A DNA stretch of 64,000 bases, from NCBI GenBank assembly GCA_948146395.1, contig OX411549.1, forward strand, positions 29,077,272 through 29,141,271, given 5' to 3'. The position numbers were made by a program, and so were the translations under genes. Below are positions 38,501-53,500 of this stretch, one piece after another. Positions within the stretch are counted from its first letter, which is position 1. Each line of letters begins with the position of its first letter. Source of the stretch: Fragum whitleyi (Eukaryota > Mollusca > Bivalvia > Cardiida > Cardiidae). The notes beneath the pieces were generated by a model. It worked only from the letters and a program-made list of their open reading frames with translations, was not told the DNA's origin and did no database searches.

Positions 38501-41500
38501 TGCAGTATGTGTATCTGCCTTTTGTACTTTGTTTCGGTCACATTTCACTTTATAAGCTTAATATCAGTGTAGTGAAGAATACCATACCAAAACATACCCT
38601 ATCATAGACTGGGTTGTAAAACTAGTCACATGTGGATTGAACATTCTTCTATCTGAAGTAAGGTTAAAATTAAAAACAGGTTTACAAAAGAATATCTTAG
38701 TAATACTCACATGGTATACAAGTTCCATTATACTCAAAAAATCCTTCGATGCAAGTACAGACACCATCTAGGCATGCAGCATTACAGTCTTCACATGAAC
38801 CATTCAAAGTGCAGTTATTTCCAGTTGGAATTACTGAAATCAACAAGCTAATCATTTTTATCAAAATACATATTACAAGACATGTGAATATGCAAGGCCA
38901 TCCATTCATAGAGTATAAAGTGTCTATGAGAAGCATAAATCCATTTAAAGTGCAGTTATTTCCAGTTAGTATTACTGAAGAAAGTGTGGTTATACATTAT
39001 CAAAATAAATATTACAAGAGTCTGATGAAGCCTGAGACACTGGGGCCTGAGAAAGGCTACTGACTTTCAAATTTTTCTTATACTAGATATAATGTTTCAG
39101 ATTCTTTATTGCTTATAATGAAAGCAACTATTAACCCTTTCCTGTCCAATCCCTGGTTTTTACGTCCCTAAGATTTTGTAATTGAGAAAATATTGTAGAA
39201 AAAGAGGAAATTGTTAATAACAAACAATTTCTTCTTTTTCTACAAAATTTTCTACCCTACTGAATGGTTATTTTTCGAATTCAATCCACTTTAAATTTTC
39301 AGCTGCAAAACCTTTGAATTTGGACAGGTCCAAAATTTTGTAAAACAGGAAAGGGTTAAATGTAATGAAAAGACTTAATTCCCTCAACATATTTATTTGA
39401 TGAGACTTTTTTATATGTTTTCTGACATATCAATTAGCTTTTCACACAGAATCTGTTGTATGACCTAAAATCATACTGACTGCCTTAGTGGCATAGTGGT
39501 AGAGGCACTTGACTTGTGACCCGCAGGTCCTTGGTTCAAGCCCTACCATCAGTATTTATCGACAAAACACTTAATAGCTAGTCCCAGCCAACCCAGCTGT
39601 AGAATTGGATAGCAGTGGGTTCAAAAGGCTGCCTCTCACATAGGAAATGTGAGTGTTCGATAGTGACTTTCAAGCTTTCGACCCACTCACACTGAAATAA
39701 GTTTGTTTATAATAAACTCACCATGTAAAACTTGCTAGAGTTGTAGATATTTGAATGAGATTATTTTGAGATAAAACAAAAAGGTTTGTTGTCTGTGTTT
39801 TCCAAAAGATTGATCCCAATTTGGAAGCTTCCAATTATGAACCAGCGATTATCCTGAGAAAAGTTCAAGGAAGTCCAGTAAATATGAATTTGTATGTACA
39901 CTCTATTGAGTAAACATAAAGACCCCTTTTCCTGTGTTTTCTGATAAATTAGACCAATTGGCAACCCGGAATATTCCTGCTTTGTCAGGAGCTATAGACA
40001 AACATCAGCCTGCACATATGTGCAGTCTGAGGTTAGTCTATACCAGCTGTTTCTCTCTTTCAAACCTGAATTGTCAATAGATTTTGTTTTTCAAATAAAA
40101 ATTAACCTACAGTTGGTACTTTCAGTGCTTTTTGTCCTTCGTTTTTGATGAAAACTTTTAGCTAAAATTTATTCAGCATGACAAGGGTTAAGAATCAAAA
40201 GACAGCACTGATTATTACTTACAGTCTTTACATACACCTCCCAAAGTATGACTGTTATTGTCATATGTTCCTTCAACACATTCACATATCATAGTCACAG
40301 GGTTACAGAAGCTCCTTTCATCAAGACACATAATCTCTCCAGTACAGTTATCTCCAAGCTCTTTTTCTGAAAAAAAAAGTTTATTTTCCTTGTCAAACGA
40401 GATAAATCACCTCTTTAAATAAATAAAGAATTCTTAAGACAAAGAGTCAGTGGTAGTTCATAATTTATTAGTATTGTTTAGTATTCCTTTAAAATATTTT
40501 CCTATGAAAGTATCAGAAACATTTTTTATATTTTTTTTTCATATTCTTTCAATGTTTCTAAAAAAGGGTAACAGAACAACATCACATTCCCTATAGTTAC
40601 TTTTTAGAGTCTGTACAATTAAACTCTTACTCATGTTGCAGATTCCACATTCATCCACATATTCATCATCAGCACATTTACATTGACCCATTACACATGT
40701 TGCATTTAAGCTTGCACATTGTTCATCCATACTACAATGGTCACAGAGCGGCTTATCTGCAATGAAAGAATTTAAATGGGCTTATTATTAATATGAAGCT
40801 TGATCCCTCAAACAGAATTGAAAGCAATATAGCACAAAATATTTCTAATTTTCTAAGATAACTTCAATATCAATGAAAAACAAGGTGCCAAATTGCTACT
40901 TTCCTTACAAAGTTTAATTTAATGTTGGGTAAAAAGTAGAATTGAAGTAATTTTGAATGATTATCTTTTTGATAAATTTTGTGTATACATACAGATGAAT
41001 AGTTGTAATAGAATATAATTCATTATGATCAAAGTTTGTTACTATAAGAAATATGCTCTAGACAAGATCCAAGTATGATAACAAGAGGCCCAAGCTTTAA
41101 AATCTTTAGAACTTCATTAAATAAAGCTTACTTTGAATGAACACAAACTTTGTAATCTCTTAAGACCTAATTTATAATGATTAATTTGGTCTGGCCAACA
41201 TTTTACCAAAATACTCAATAACCATGAACCTGCATCTCTTTACCCATCTTATCAAAATATTAGATTCAGGAGATGTCTGTCAAAGATTTCAGGCTGATAA
41301 CAAGGCCAATCAAATTTCAAGATCAATTTTTGGAATATGTCACCCAAGGAACATTCTGGTAAAGTTTCATTTAAATCTGCCAAGTGGTTCAGAAGGAGAT
41401 GTTCTTCAAAGATTTTGGGCTCAGTCAAAACTGTAACTGTAACCTCTAGAGCAAAAATAAGAAATGACCTTTTGACCCCATTTCAGACCCAATTTTTTAC

Positions 41501-44500
41501 TCCATTTTGACCCGGTTTAAAATCTTTGAACTATTTGAAAATGACTCAAGGATCATATTTGTGAAATTTGGTCAAACTCTTATCTGTAAAGATCAGTGTA
41601 GTTCTGTCCAATAGTTTCAGAGAAGAAAATTGTTTACAGATGGACAGAGAGAAAGACTGACAATTGACATTCTGTGGTGACAATAGCTCACGTTGAGCAC
41701 ATTGGGATCAGGTGAGCTAAAAAGGGCAATTACTAAAAAGATGTGCCAGGTAGAGTGATGGTCTTTTTGTACTACACTTCCCCATGATGAGATCTATGAA
41801 ATTCCATGATCATAGATTCTTTACAAAAGGGATTCTGCTCTAGACAAGACCAAAGTATGAAAAACAACAAGCAACATTCTGGTAAAGTTTCATTTAAATC
41901 TGCCCAGTGGTTGAGAAGGAGATGTTCTTCAAAGATTTTGGGCTCTAAATCAGCCCTGCCCTGCCTATATTTATGGGTCAATCAAAATTACATGAACAAT
42001 GTTTGGAAAGGGTCATCCAACAAAAATTCTGGTTAAGTTTTATTGAAATGTTCCATTGGTTCAGGGGGAGATGTCCTTCAACGAATTCAGCCTCTAAATA
42101 AGCCCCTTCCTGCCATGTCCATATTCATGGGCCAAAAAAAATTTAGAGAACAATTTTTTAAAAGGATCACCCATGGAACAATCTAGTTAAGTTTCATTGA
42201 AATCAGCCCAGTGGCACAGAAGGAGATGTCTTTCAAAGACTTCAAGCTCAAAATAAGCACCACCCTGCCACGACAAAATTTATTGGCCAATCAATTTCTT
42301 GAACAATTTAAGTAAAGGGTGTCCCAAGGAACTTTCATGCCAAGTTTCATTGAAATTGGCCCTGGAGGAGAAGTTTTTTAAAGATTTCAAAGTGAAAACA
42401 TGCCATGCCCTGCCACACCCATGTTTGGGGGCTCAATCAAAATTTCTTGAATAATTTAAGAAGAGGGTCACCCAAGGATCAGAAGTATTTTGAAAATTTT
42501 TTAAGATGTTTAAAGAAGAGTTTATGGACGCATGATTGACAATTCGCCATGACAATAGCTTGCTGGCCTTCAGCCAGTGGAGCTTAAATCAAAGGGCAAT
42601 AACTCAAAAATTAAACCATTAAGAGTTTTAAAGAGTTTTAAAGAGTTATGCTACAGACAAGATTTAGGTATAAAAAAGGCAATAACTCAAAAAATAAGTC
42701 AGTCAGAATTATGGTTATTTTACACTGCACTTCCCCTTGAAGAGATCTATCTACCAATGAGGTTTCATGACCTTAGCTTAAATATGTTCAGAGATAAACT
42801 CTGGACAAGATCCAAGTATGAAAAACAAACAAGAGGGCGATAATGATCCCCTTCGTGTCTTTGACTCCTGCCTTATCAAATTCATTTGCCTTGAGTGACA
42901 ATCATTTATCCATTTTTCAGTAAAATCATTATTGTCACCTACACCACTATAACATCATAAACTATTTTTCAATATTTCAGTAAGTGCCTTCTTCAAGAAA
43001 TAACACACAGAAATGTTCTATTTACAATTTTCATTCATACTGTGCTACCATATTGTTAAATGTTTTGAATGTTGTGCAACCGTATATATACATACAGCTG
43101 TCCAATGATCACAAAGAAATGTCTTTTACAGCTCCTTTTCCATAAAAACCTTGGATTTTGCCCAAGCAACCTTTCTGATTGATTATCACACAAAATCCTT
43201 CACAAAGTTGCAATTTGGTCAAGAGATTGAAATAAAATTATGAATTCAATGGTCAAAATGACATTGTCAATAAGGCTTCTTTTGCAATGACGTTTCTCAT
43301 AATGCAATCAAAACTAAAAAGGTGATTTTTTATGACCTGACAAACCTCCTGAGCAAGTTTGGGAGAGATTTAGCCAAAATTGCAACCTCTAATATGGTAA
43401 AAATGAAATTGTCAACAGGGCTCCTTTTTCCTAAGACATACAATATAATGCTTCCAAAATCAATAGGGTCCTTCCTTACTACCAGACAAACACCCTGAGC
43501 AAGTTTGAAAGAGATTGAGCCAAAAGTGTGATGTCTAGTGTGGTAAAAAGACAACTGTCTATAAGGCTCCTTTCCCAATGTCATAATTTGGAATGCCACC
43601 ATAATCAATAGGAATCTTCCTCTGGACTGGACAAAAATCAGTTTCAAAATCGATAGAACCAAAATTGTGACCTCTTGAGTGGAAACAAGAACTAGAAAGC
43701 CATGAATGGCTTGAGTGGCTCCACAGGCTTGAAATTCTTGTAAAAGCAAATAAATGTTTTGACTAGATTTTTAGATATTTGGGGTTCTACTGATGTTGAA
43801 AATGATTTTCAAAGTTTCAACTAAATAACAGATAGAGAAATGACCTCCGCTATTAAAAGACATATTTTTCATCAAATCAAAATAATTTTTGGCTGCATGA
43901 TAATTGGTCACCCAAAGATCATACCAAAAATGTTTGCTTGATATCCATCAGTTACATTATGAGAAAATGATTTTAATAGTTTCCACTATTTAACATATTG
44001 AGAAATGACCTCCACCCATAAAATGCATTTTTTTCATCCAATCAAAACAATTTTTGGTACACTGATAAAGGGTCACTCAAGGATTATTCAAGTGAAATTT
44101 GGTTGATATCCAAAAATTAGATTCTGAGAAAATGATTTTCAAATTTTTCACTATAGAACATATAGAGAAATGACCTCTGCTAATAAAATGCTAATTTTTC
44201 ATTCAATCAAAATCTTTTTTGGTACACTGATAAAGGGTCACTCAAGGATCATTCCAGTGAAATTTGGTCGATATCCAAACATTAGATTCTAGGAAAATGA
44301 TTTTCAAAGTTTCCAGGATAACATATAGAGAAATGACCTCCGCCCACAAAATGCATATTTTTCATCCAATCACAATGATTTTTTTTTGTAGATTGATAAA
44401 GGGTCACTCAAGCATCATTCTAGTGAAATTTGGTTGATATCCAAACATTAGATTCTGAGAAAATGATTTTCAAAGTTCCCACTATATATCATAAAGAGAA

Positions 44501-47500
44501 ATGACCTCCGCCCACAAAATGCATATTTTCCATCCCATCACAATGATTTTTTTGTAGAATGATTAAGAGTCACCCAAGGATCATTCATGTAAAATTTCAT
44601 TGGTATCCATTGATTAGAATCTGAGAAAACTCTCTTTTTACCATATTTGGAAATAAGCCACGCCCATTAAATCCATGTTTTTCATTTGATCAAAATTTCT
44701 CGAACAACTTTGAAAGAGGGTCACCCAAGGATCATTCCTGTGAAGTTTGGTTGAAATCCATCATGTAGTTTCTGAGGGGAAGATTTTTAAAGAAAAGTTT
44801 ACAACCGCACGCACGTACGGACAGACGGACGGACGCACGACGGACACAACGCCATGACAATAGCCCCAGTGGCTTTCAGCCAGTGGAGCTAAAAAGTCTT
44901 TAAGATAACTTTTCCCTTGACATGACTCAGATTGCAACAGAAATGTATAGGAATCTTCCTTAATCTTAGGCAAACATCCTCAGCAAGTTTGAAAACTGAG
45001 TCAAAACTGTAACTGTAACCTCTAAAGCAAAAATAAGAAAAAACCTTTTGACCCCATTTCAGACCCAATTTTTCACTCCATCTTGACCTGGTTTAAAATC
45101 TTTGAACTTTTTGAACATGACTCAAGGATCATATTTGTGAAATTTTGTCAAACTATAATCTGTAGTTTCCGAGGCGAAGATATTTCTAAGATTGGACCTT
45201 TTGACCCCAATTCAAAATCTTTGAAGTATTTTGAAAAAGCTTTACCCAAGTTAAAAATCTGTAAAGATCAGTGTTATTCTGTCTAATAGTTTCAGAGAAT
45301 TCAGACAATTGACATTCTGTGGTGACAATAGCTCACCTTGAGCACCTTGGGATCAGGTGAGCTATAAAGGGCAATAACTAAAAAGATGAGCCAGGTAGAG
45401 TTATGGTCTTTTTGTACTGCACTTCCCCATGATGAGATCTATCCTCCCATGAAATTCCATGATCATAGCTTCTTTACAAAAGGGATTCTGCTCTGGACAA
45501 GACCCAAGTATGAAAAACAACAAAGGGTAATAACTAAAAATTTAAGCCAAGTAGAGTTTTGATTTTTTTGTTCTGCAATTTCCCTTGATGAGATCTATGT
45601 ACAAATGAAGTTTCTTGATTATAGCTTCCTTACTTTCAGAGATTTACTCTGGACAAGATCCAAGTATGAATAAAGGACAATAATCCAAAAAATAGCAAGG
45701 TAGAGTTATGGTTCTTCTGCACTGCACTTCCTCTTGGTGAGATCTATCTACCCATGAAGTTTCATGATCATAGCTCCAACACCTATTGAGATGTGGGCTG
45801 GACAAAATACAAGTATGAAAAAAAACCCAAGGGTAATAACTCAAACAAAAAGACTATGATGGTTCTATATTGCTCACCTGAAATTATGAGTTTTAAAGTC
45901 TTATTGGATGATATATATGGAATGAAAAAAACTTAGGGGCTTTTACTTCAAAATAAGAATGGAAGACAAAATTACTGTTTGCTATTTTGGTAAATCAAAG
46001 TAAAACAATAACACAAACTTTGTTGTATGTCTTAAGATTTTGAACGAGAGCTCTTTGAGAAGTCTATTTTCTTTCACCTTTATGATAAATGTGGCCACAC
46101 TTCATATTATTTTATTCAGCTTATTTAAAGTTTGTTGATATTTGAACATGAGAAAGACTCCCAAAAACACAGGCTTAAAGCAATTTTTAGCATTTGGTTT
46201 GGGACAATATGGTCATTTTGATTGGCAAATATGAGAGATTTATGTTTCACTGTATAGAATCAGAAGGTTGTTGGTGCTTCCTTCTTTATTCTGTTGTAAC
46301 ATGAAGAACCTCACAACACAGGGCTGGCTTATTATCAAATTGGCACACTAAATTTTCTTAGGATTTACCATATGTGTTATGCCAAATATCAGAGTTTTAA
46401 CCTAAATGGTTTTGGAGTAGATTTTTGAAGATTTTGTTCTTTATTTCTATGTTAAATCCAGCATACCACAACACAGGGCTAATATTCAAGTTGGTGCATT
46501 GATTTGAAGCTTTATGATAAATTGTCTTAGATTAATAGGCCATGCCAAGTAATATAAGATTAAGCATTTCGGATTGGGAGAAAAAGATTTTTTTAAAGAT
46601 ATTGTGCTTTATTTCTGTAGATGTAAAAATTAAGCAAATTTGAGTTAGACTGAGCCAAAACTGTGAACCCTAGAGCAAAAAAGTGACTAATTTCAACCAA
46701 TTTTAACCCCAATTAAAAATTATTGACAAATTTTGAAAAAGTATGTCCAAAGGACCAGATTTGTGAAGTTTGGTCAAATTCTGTCAAGTAGTTTCAGAGG
46801 GGAAGGTTTTATTAGCTTTGACCCGATTTTGGCCCTAATTCAAAATCTTTGAATTATTTTGAAGAGCAAAAACCAAGGATCATTCCTGTGAAATTAGGTC
46901 AAATTCTGATCAGTAGCTTCAGAGGAGACGATTTTTTTGTAATTTATGACGGACTGACAGAATGACTGATAGAGAGAAGGACAGACAGACTAACGCCAGA
47001 CATTGACCTATCACAATAGCTCACTTTGAGCGCTTTGTGCTCAGGTTAGCTAAAGATAAACCAGGAAGAGTTATGTCAGTCTGTAATGAGGAGAAGAATA
47101 TAACTGCAAAGGTTCAAATAAATCAGACATAAGGTCACAAGAGTTATGCTCCGAAATTGTACACCTACCGGACAGCTGGACGTCCAGATACCAGATGTCC
47201 AGGCGCCCATGTAATCCCATAATAATTCAGTCTTTGAAGTGGTTATAAGAAAAGGGCATTTTGAACTGACAGATTTTAAACATATTTTTTTATGGAGAAA
47301 AAATGCCACATAAACTAAAAAAAGAAAATTGAATATTTCTGACTGAAAATCATTGTAAAAATAAATAAAGAACAAACAAATAAACCATTTACTGAGTTCA
47401 ATGAATATACAATCTTACTTATTGAACAAGTTCCATTAGGTGATAGAAAGTAGCCTGGAATACATTCACATGTTGAGCTGTCATTATTGCAGGCTGCATT

Positions 47501-50500
47501 TGGATCTGCACAAGGATTAGTATCAGCACTAGGGTCACATCCATCACCATTGTCAAACCCTAAAAAAAGAACATTTTATGATTTTCTGTTGATTATGAAA
47601 TCATTTCTTTTTTGCATTGATGTGTTTATGAATAAAGTCTGATGGAGGAGGAGTTAGATACAAAAAGTAAAATTAGAGGAAGGAGCCTGAGCATTTTGCT
47701 TTGTATATTACTCCTCAACCCATCAGACTTTATTTATGGGCAAGTAATCACTAAAGCAAAATTATATATCTATCAATACTTTATCACAAAAACATCAAGT
47801 TTCTTTCAAAAGTTATCATAGATTACAGGGAAAATAGTGGTGCTTGAGCACCTAATTGGCTACACAAGCCTGATACGAATCTCCTGAATTTGATTAAATG
47901 AATTTGTTTGCTTGAATGGGTTAAACACAGATTTCTACAATCATTCAGTTATATTCCAGTGGCTGGAGCACCTTGCAATGAATTCCAGGTTTTTCTCACA
48001 CCAGCACTACCAATCCCTCCTTTCCTACCATCCAGCTCCTATCCAACATGGGTCTACGATTATCAATCAATTAGTGGGAGACAAAAAGTCTGAAAGGAAG
48101 GGTGCCACTATTTCATTGAATGAAAATGCTTTGAAAGTAAAAGAGAAACAATTCACATGTACAATACCTTCAATGTTATATGAAATCTACCCTCAGATCA
48201 TTCATGATAAATGAATTGAAATAGTCATGAATATCATTGAAACATTCGGTTATTTATTTCTTTAAATTACATTTACAATCTAAAAGAATCAGTTTGTTAC
48301 AACTTAGCTGAAAACCATTATTTGTTTAAGGATAAGATGATTTTCACTTTTAATTACATATGAAAATGACATCAATACATGATCACCATATTTCACATCT
48401 GATCCCCATTAATTCCTTAGAGCTGATACATGTTCACACTAAGATCATTCAAGTTAAATTTGAACAACTCCAATCATATAATTACCAAGAAATTATTCAA
48501 AGTTTCCACCATGTAATATTCAGTAAATGAAGTTTGAAGTTAAACTACTCCAAACTCTTTCAAAAAGACAAGCAAAGGCAGTAGTAATATCTACAAATAA
48601 TGATATAAATTTGCATGTAGAAAGTGTAACTCAATTGTCATGCCCTGGCAAGCCCATATTAATGTGTCAATTTTTGTAAACAATGACCCTATTTACATTC
48701 CGGCAAAAAGAAACATACTTAAATTTTCTCCTACTGCAATTTGATTTTCTTTTTAATTGCAAACAAAGTAATTGGTGGAATTGAATTTTTTTAACAAGTT
48801 TTGTGAACCTAAACCTTATGAATATCCCTGCCAACTTTAAGATATGCCGAATAGTTAAGGCGAAGATTAACCTTCTCTGATATTTTTGGCGATATTTTGA
48901 CATTTCCAATACCATTGAAACCAGAGATTTTGATTGAATAAAATAATTTATACAATTTTCAAGCAAAGAACATCCCTACTAAGTATCAGCTTAATTAGCC
49001 CAGTGGTTTAGGAAGAGAAGAAGTTTTTCTAAGATTTTCGTCCATTTTCGTCCATTTTTCAACCATTCTGTTACCATGAAAACCAGAGTTTTTGATGAAA
49101 TAAAATTCTTTTAACAACGTTTGAAAAGCTTCATCCAAGGAACATCTCTGCCAAGTTTCAGCTTGATTGGCCAAGTGGTTTAGGAAGAGAAGAATTTTTT
49201 CTATGATTTGGGGCCATTTTCGGCCATTTTTCAACCTTTCTGTTACCATGGCAACCAGACTTTTTGATAAAATTGAATTCTTTTAACAACTTTTAAAGAG
49301 CTTCACCCAAGGAACATCTCTGCCAAGTTTCAGCTTGATTGGCCCAGTGGTTAAGGAGGAAAAGGATTTTTTCTAAGATTTTTGGCCATTTTCGGCCATT
49401 TTTCAACCTTTCCGTTGCCATGGAAACCAGAGTTTTTGATTAAATTAAATTCTTTTAACAACATTTAAAGACCTTCACCCAAGGAAAATCTCTGCCAAGT
49501 TTCAGCTTGATTGGCCTAGTGATTTAGGAAGAGAAGAAGTTTTTCTATGATTTGGGGCCATTTTCGGCCATTTTTCAACCTTTCCGTTACCATGGAAACC
49601 AGAGTTTTTGATGAAATTAAATTCTTTTAACAACATTTAAAGAGCTTTACCCAAGGAACATCTCTGCCAAGTTTCAGTTTGATTGGCCTAGTGGTTTAGG
49701 AGGAGAAGGAGTTTTTCTAAGATTTTTAGCCATTTTTGGCCATTTTTCAACCTTTCCGTTGCCATGGAAACCAGAGTTTTTGATGAAATTAAATTCTTTT
49801 ACCAAGATTTAAAGAGCTTCACCCAAGGAACATCTCTGCCAAGTTTCAGCTTGATTGGCCTAGTTGTTAAGGAAGAGAAGATTTTTTTCTATGATTTGAG
49901 CCATTTTCGGCCATTTTTCAACCTTTCCATTACCATGGAAACCAGAGTTTTTGATGAAATAAAATTCTTTTAATAACTTTCAAAGAGCTTCACCCAAGGA
50001 ACATCTCTGTCAAGTTTCAGCTTGATTGGCTCAGTAGTTTAGGAGGAGAAGAATTCTTTCTAAGATTTTTAGCAATTTTCAGCCTTTCTGTTACCATGGC
50101 AACCAGAGTTATTTATAGACTTAAATTCTTTTAACAAATTTTGAAGAGCTTCACCCAAAGAACATCTCTGCTAAGTTTCAGCTTGATTGACCCAGTGGTT
50201 AAGGAGGAAAAGGAGTTTTTCTAAGATTTTTGGCCATTTTCGGCCATTTTTCAACCTTTCTGTTGCCATAGACCAGAGTTTTTGATTAAATTAAATTCTT
50301 TTAACAACATTTAAAGACCTTCACCCAAGGAAAATCTCTGCCAAGTTTCAGCTTGATTGGCCTAGTGATTTAGGAAGAGAAGAAGTTTTTCTATGATTTG
50401 GGGCCATTTTCGGCCATTTTTCAACCTTTCTGTTACCATGGAAACCAGAGTTTTTGATGAAATTAAATTCTTTTAACAACATTTAAAGAGCTTCACCCAA

Positions 50501-53500
50501 GGAACATCTCTGCCAAGTTTCAGTTTGATTGGCCTAGTGGTTTAGGAGGAGAAGGAGTTTTTCTAGGATTTTTAGCCATTTTCGGCCATTTTTCAACCTT
50601 TCCGTTGCCATGGAAACCAGAGTTTTTGATGAAATTAAATTCTTTTAACAACATTTAAAGAGCTTCACCCAAGGAACATCTCTGCCAAGTTTCAGCTTGA
50701 TTGGCCTAGTTGTTAAGGAAGAGAAGATTTTTTTCTATGATTTGAGCCATTTTCGGCCATTTTTCAACCTTTCCGTTACCATGGAAACCAGAGTTTTTGA
50801 TGAAATAAAATTCTTTTAATAACTTTCAAAGAGCTTCACCCAAGGAACATCTCTGTCAAGTTTCAGCTTGATTGGCTCAGTAGTTTAGGAGTAGAAGAAT
50901 TCTTTCTAAGATTTTTAGCAATTATTCAGCCTTTCTGTTACCATGGCAACCAGAGTTATTAAACTCAAATTCTTTTAACAACTTTTGAAGAGCTTCACCC
51001 AAAGAACATCTCTGCTAAGTTTCAGCTTGATTGACCCAGTGGTTTAGGAGGAGAAGATGTTTAAAGAAATTGTTGATGGACGGACAGACGACGGACGGAC
51101 GACGGACGGTGAGTGATCACAATAGCTCACCTTGAGCACTTTTTGCTCAGGTGAGCTAAAAATGCCATGCCTTACCACACCCAGTTTCATAGTCCAATCA
51201 GAAAATATTTTGAAAAGGGTCACTCAAAGAACCTTCTGGCAAAATTTCAATGGAATTGGCACAGGTTAAGGAGAAGAAGTTTGATAAAAGTTGATGACCC
51301 AACAATGGATGACAACCAATGGGGACAGAAAGACACAGGGCAATGCCCTTGAGGACACAGTGTCTTGCTGAGGATTTTTTGATGATGGGACAATTGTCCC
51401 CTCACCTCTTATTTTAGGGGGACATGTTCTAAATGAATGAGCCATAATTATGATTTCCATAGTCATTTTAAATCTAGATCTATTAAAAAATGCAACAAAC
51501 AAGAATATTACAATGATCCAAGATCGCTCATCTGAGTGTCTTTGACCCCTGGGACATCACATCAATTAAATAGACAGATGTCATAAAGGAGATAGTTTCT
51601 AAATAAAAAAAGGTTCATGAAGATTGGGCCTAAATAGTGGTCACTAGAGTGATATCAAGAAAATTATCATTAAGACCTCTTTTCCAGAGATATGGCACAG
51701 ATCCTTCCCATTTTCAATAGGGTTCCTCGTTGTGAACTGAACAACATTCTGACCAAGTTTCTTGAAGATTGGGCCAAATTTGTGGCGACAAGAGTGATAT
51801 CAAGAAAATTATCATTAAGACCTCTTTCTTGTGATATGGCATGAATCCATTGCATTTTCAATACGGTTTATCCTTGTGGCCTGACCAACATTCTGACCAA
51901 GTTTCATGAAGATTGGGCCATACTTTGGCCTCTAGAGTGCAATCAAGAAAATTTTAATTAAGGCCTCTTTTCCCATGATATGGCATGGAACCTTCCCATT
52001 TTCAATAGGGTTCCTCCTTGTGACCTGACAAACATTCTGACCAAGTTTCATAAAGATTGGGACATATTTGTGGCCACTAGAATGTAAACAAGCAATTTGT
52101 CTTTAAAGACCCTTCCTTTTCCTGTGATATGGCATGAATCCATTGCATTTTCAATACGGTTTATCCTTGTGACCTGACCAACATTCTGATCAAGTTTCAT
52201 CTTATTGGACCATATTTGTGGCCTCTAGCGTGTAAACAAGAAAATTGTCATTAAGGCCACTTTTCCTGTGATATGGCACAGATCCTTCCCATTTCCAATA
52301 GGGTTCATTCTTGTGACCTGGCAATCATCCTGACAAAGTTCATGATGATTGGACCATATTTGTGGCCTCTAGCGTGTAAACAAGAAAATTGTTGACATCT
52401 GACAATGGACGACAGACATCCAATGATCACAAAAGCTCACTTTTTGCACAATGTGCTCAGGCCCCTTTTGACATATTTTTCATCCGATTACAATTATTTT
52501 TTGTGGACTGATAAAGGGTCACTCAAGGATCATTCCAGTGAAATTTGGATGATATCCATTGACTAGATTCTGAGAAAATGATTTTTAAAGTCTCCACTGA
52601 ATAACATATAGTGAAATGACCTCCGCCCATAAAATACATATTTTTCATCCAATCACAATAATTTTTGGTAGACTGATAAGAGGTCACCCAGGGACCATTC
52701 ATGTAAAATTTAATTGGAATTCATCCATTAGAATCAGAGAAAAGTCATTTTTTACCATATTTGGCAATTAGCCACACCCATTTAATCCATGTTTTTCATT
52801 GGATCCAAAATCCTTGAACAACTTTGAAAAAGGGTCACCCAAGGATCATTCCTGTGAAGTTTAATTGAAATTCATATAGTAGTTTCTGAGGAGAAGATTT
52901 TTAAAGAAAAAGTTTACGACTGGACGCACACATAGACGGACGAACAGAAGGACACAACGCCATGACTATAGCCCCAGTGGCCTTCCGCAAGTGGAGCAAA
53001 AAATTATTACTCCACACTACATATAATATCAGTATCTGACATTAGATATAAATGTTTACGCAAAAGTTCACAAATTCCTGGGACAACCCTCGTATAAAAG
53101 ATATACAAGAGTTGCACATAAAACTTAGCCAAGAATTTCTAAGTCCGATAAGGTTTAAATTCCACCAAGTTCAATATCATACAAATGAATCTTTTTCTAG
53201 AGGTTGTGTTATGGTAACAGAAGTAAGTGTAAAGTTACAAAGTAATAGCTTTATTAGAAACAGAGATACAACACACAAAAATTGGTTTAACATAAAAACT
53301 CTTCCAAGATTTCCAAAGAAAGCTCCAAAAAAAGGGTTAAAAGTCCACTTAATTCAATATCAGAGTCATGAATCTTTGTATAGAGGCTGATTTAATGGTC
53401 ACAGAAGCATGTGCAAAGTTCAAAGAAATAGCTTTAGTAGAAACAGAGATTTTAATCACTTGCACAAATTAACCAGCATTACGCTGATGCTGACACCAAC

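Larger units (their letters stand above)
31688..40370. repeat. Array copy 3 plus terminal exon E4
   Basis: Carries exons E3, F3, A4, B4, C4 and D4, then exon E4, in which the array identity stops. The identity ends at about 40370, just outside E4; from there the intron lacks the splice-site element. Confidence 0.92.

Noticed and set aside
43330..43749. 139-codon minus-strand open frame as a gene or exon
   Set aside because: It lies over 145-bp dispersed monomers, has no Cys module pattern and no splice sites fitting the gene's phase.
49764..49973. Open frame across the 171-bp array as a repeat protein
   Set aside because: The frame is not kept across monomers, because spacing of 170-172 and 161 shifts it; no start context or homologous motif.
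53052..53390. 112-codon plus-strand open frame as a gene
   Set aside because: Covers repeated monomers related to 59820-60250, lacks recognisable domain features and ends within the repeat.
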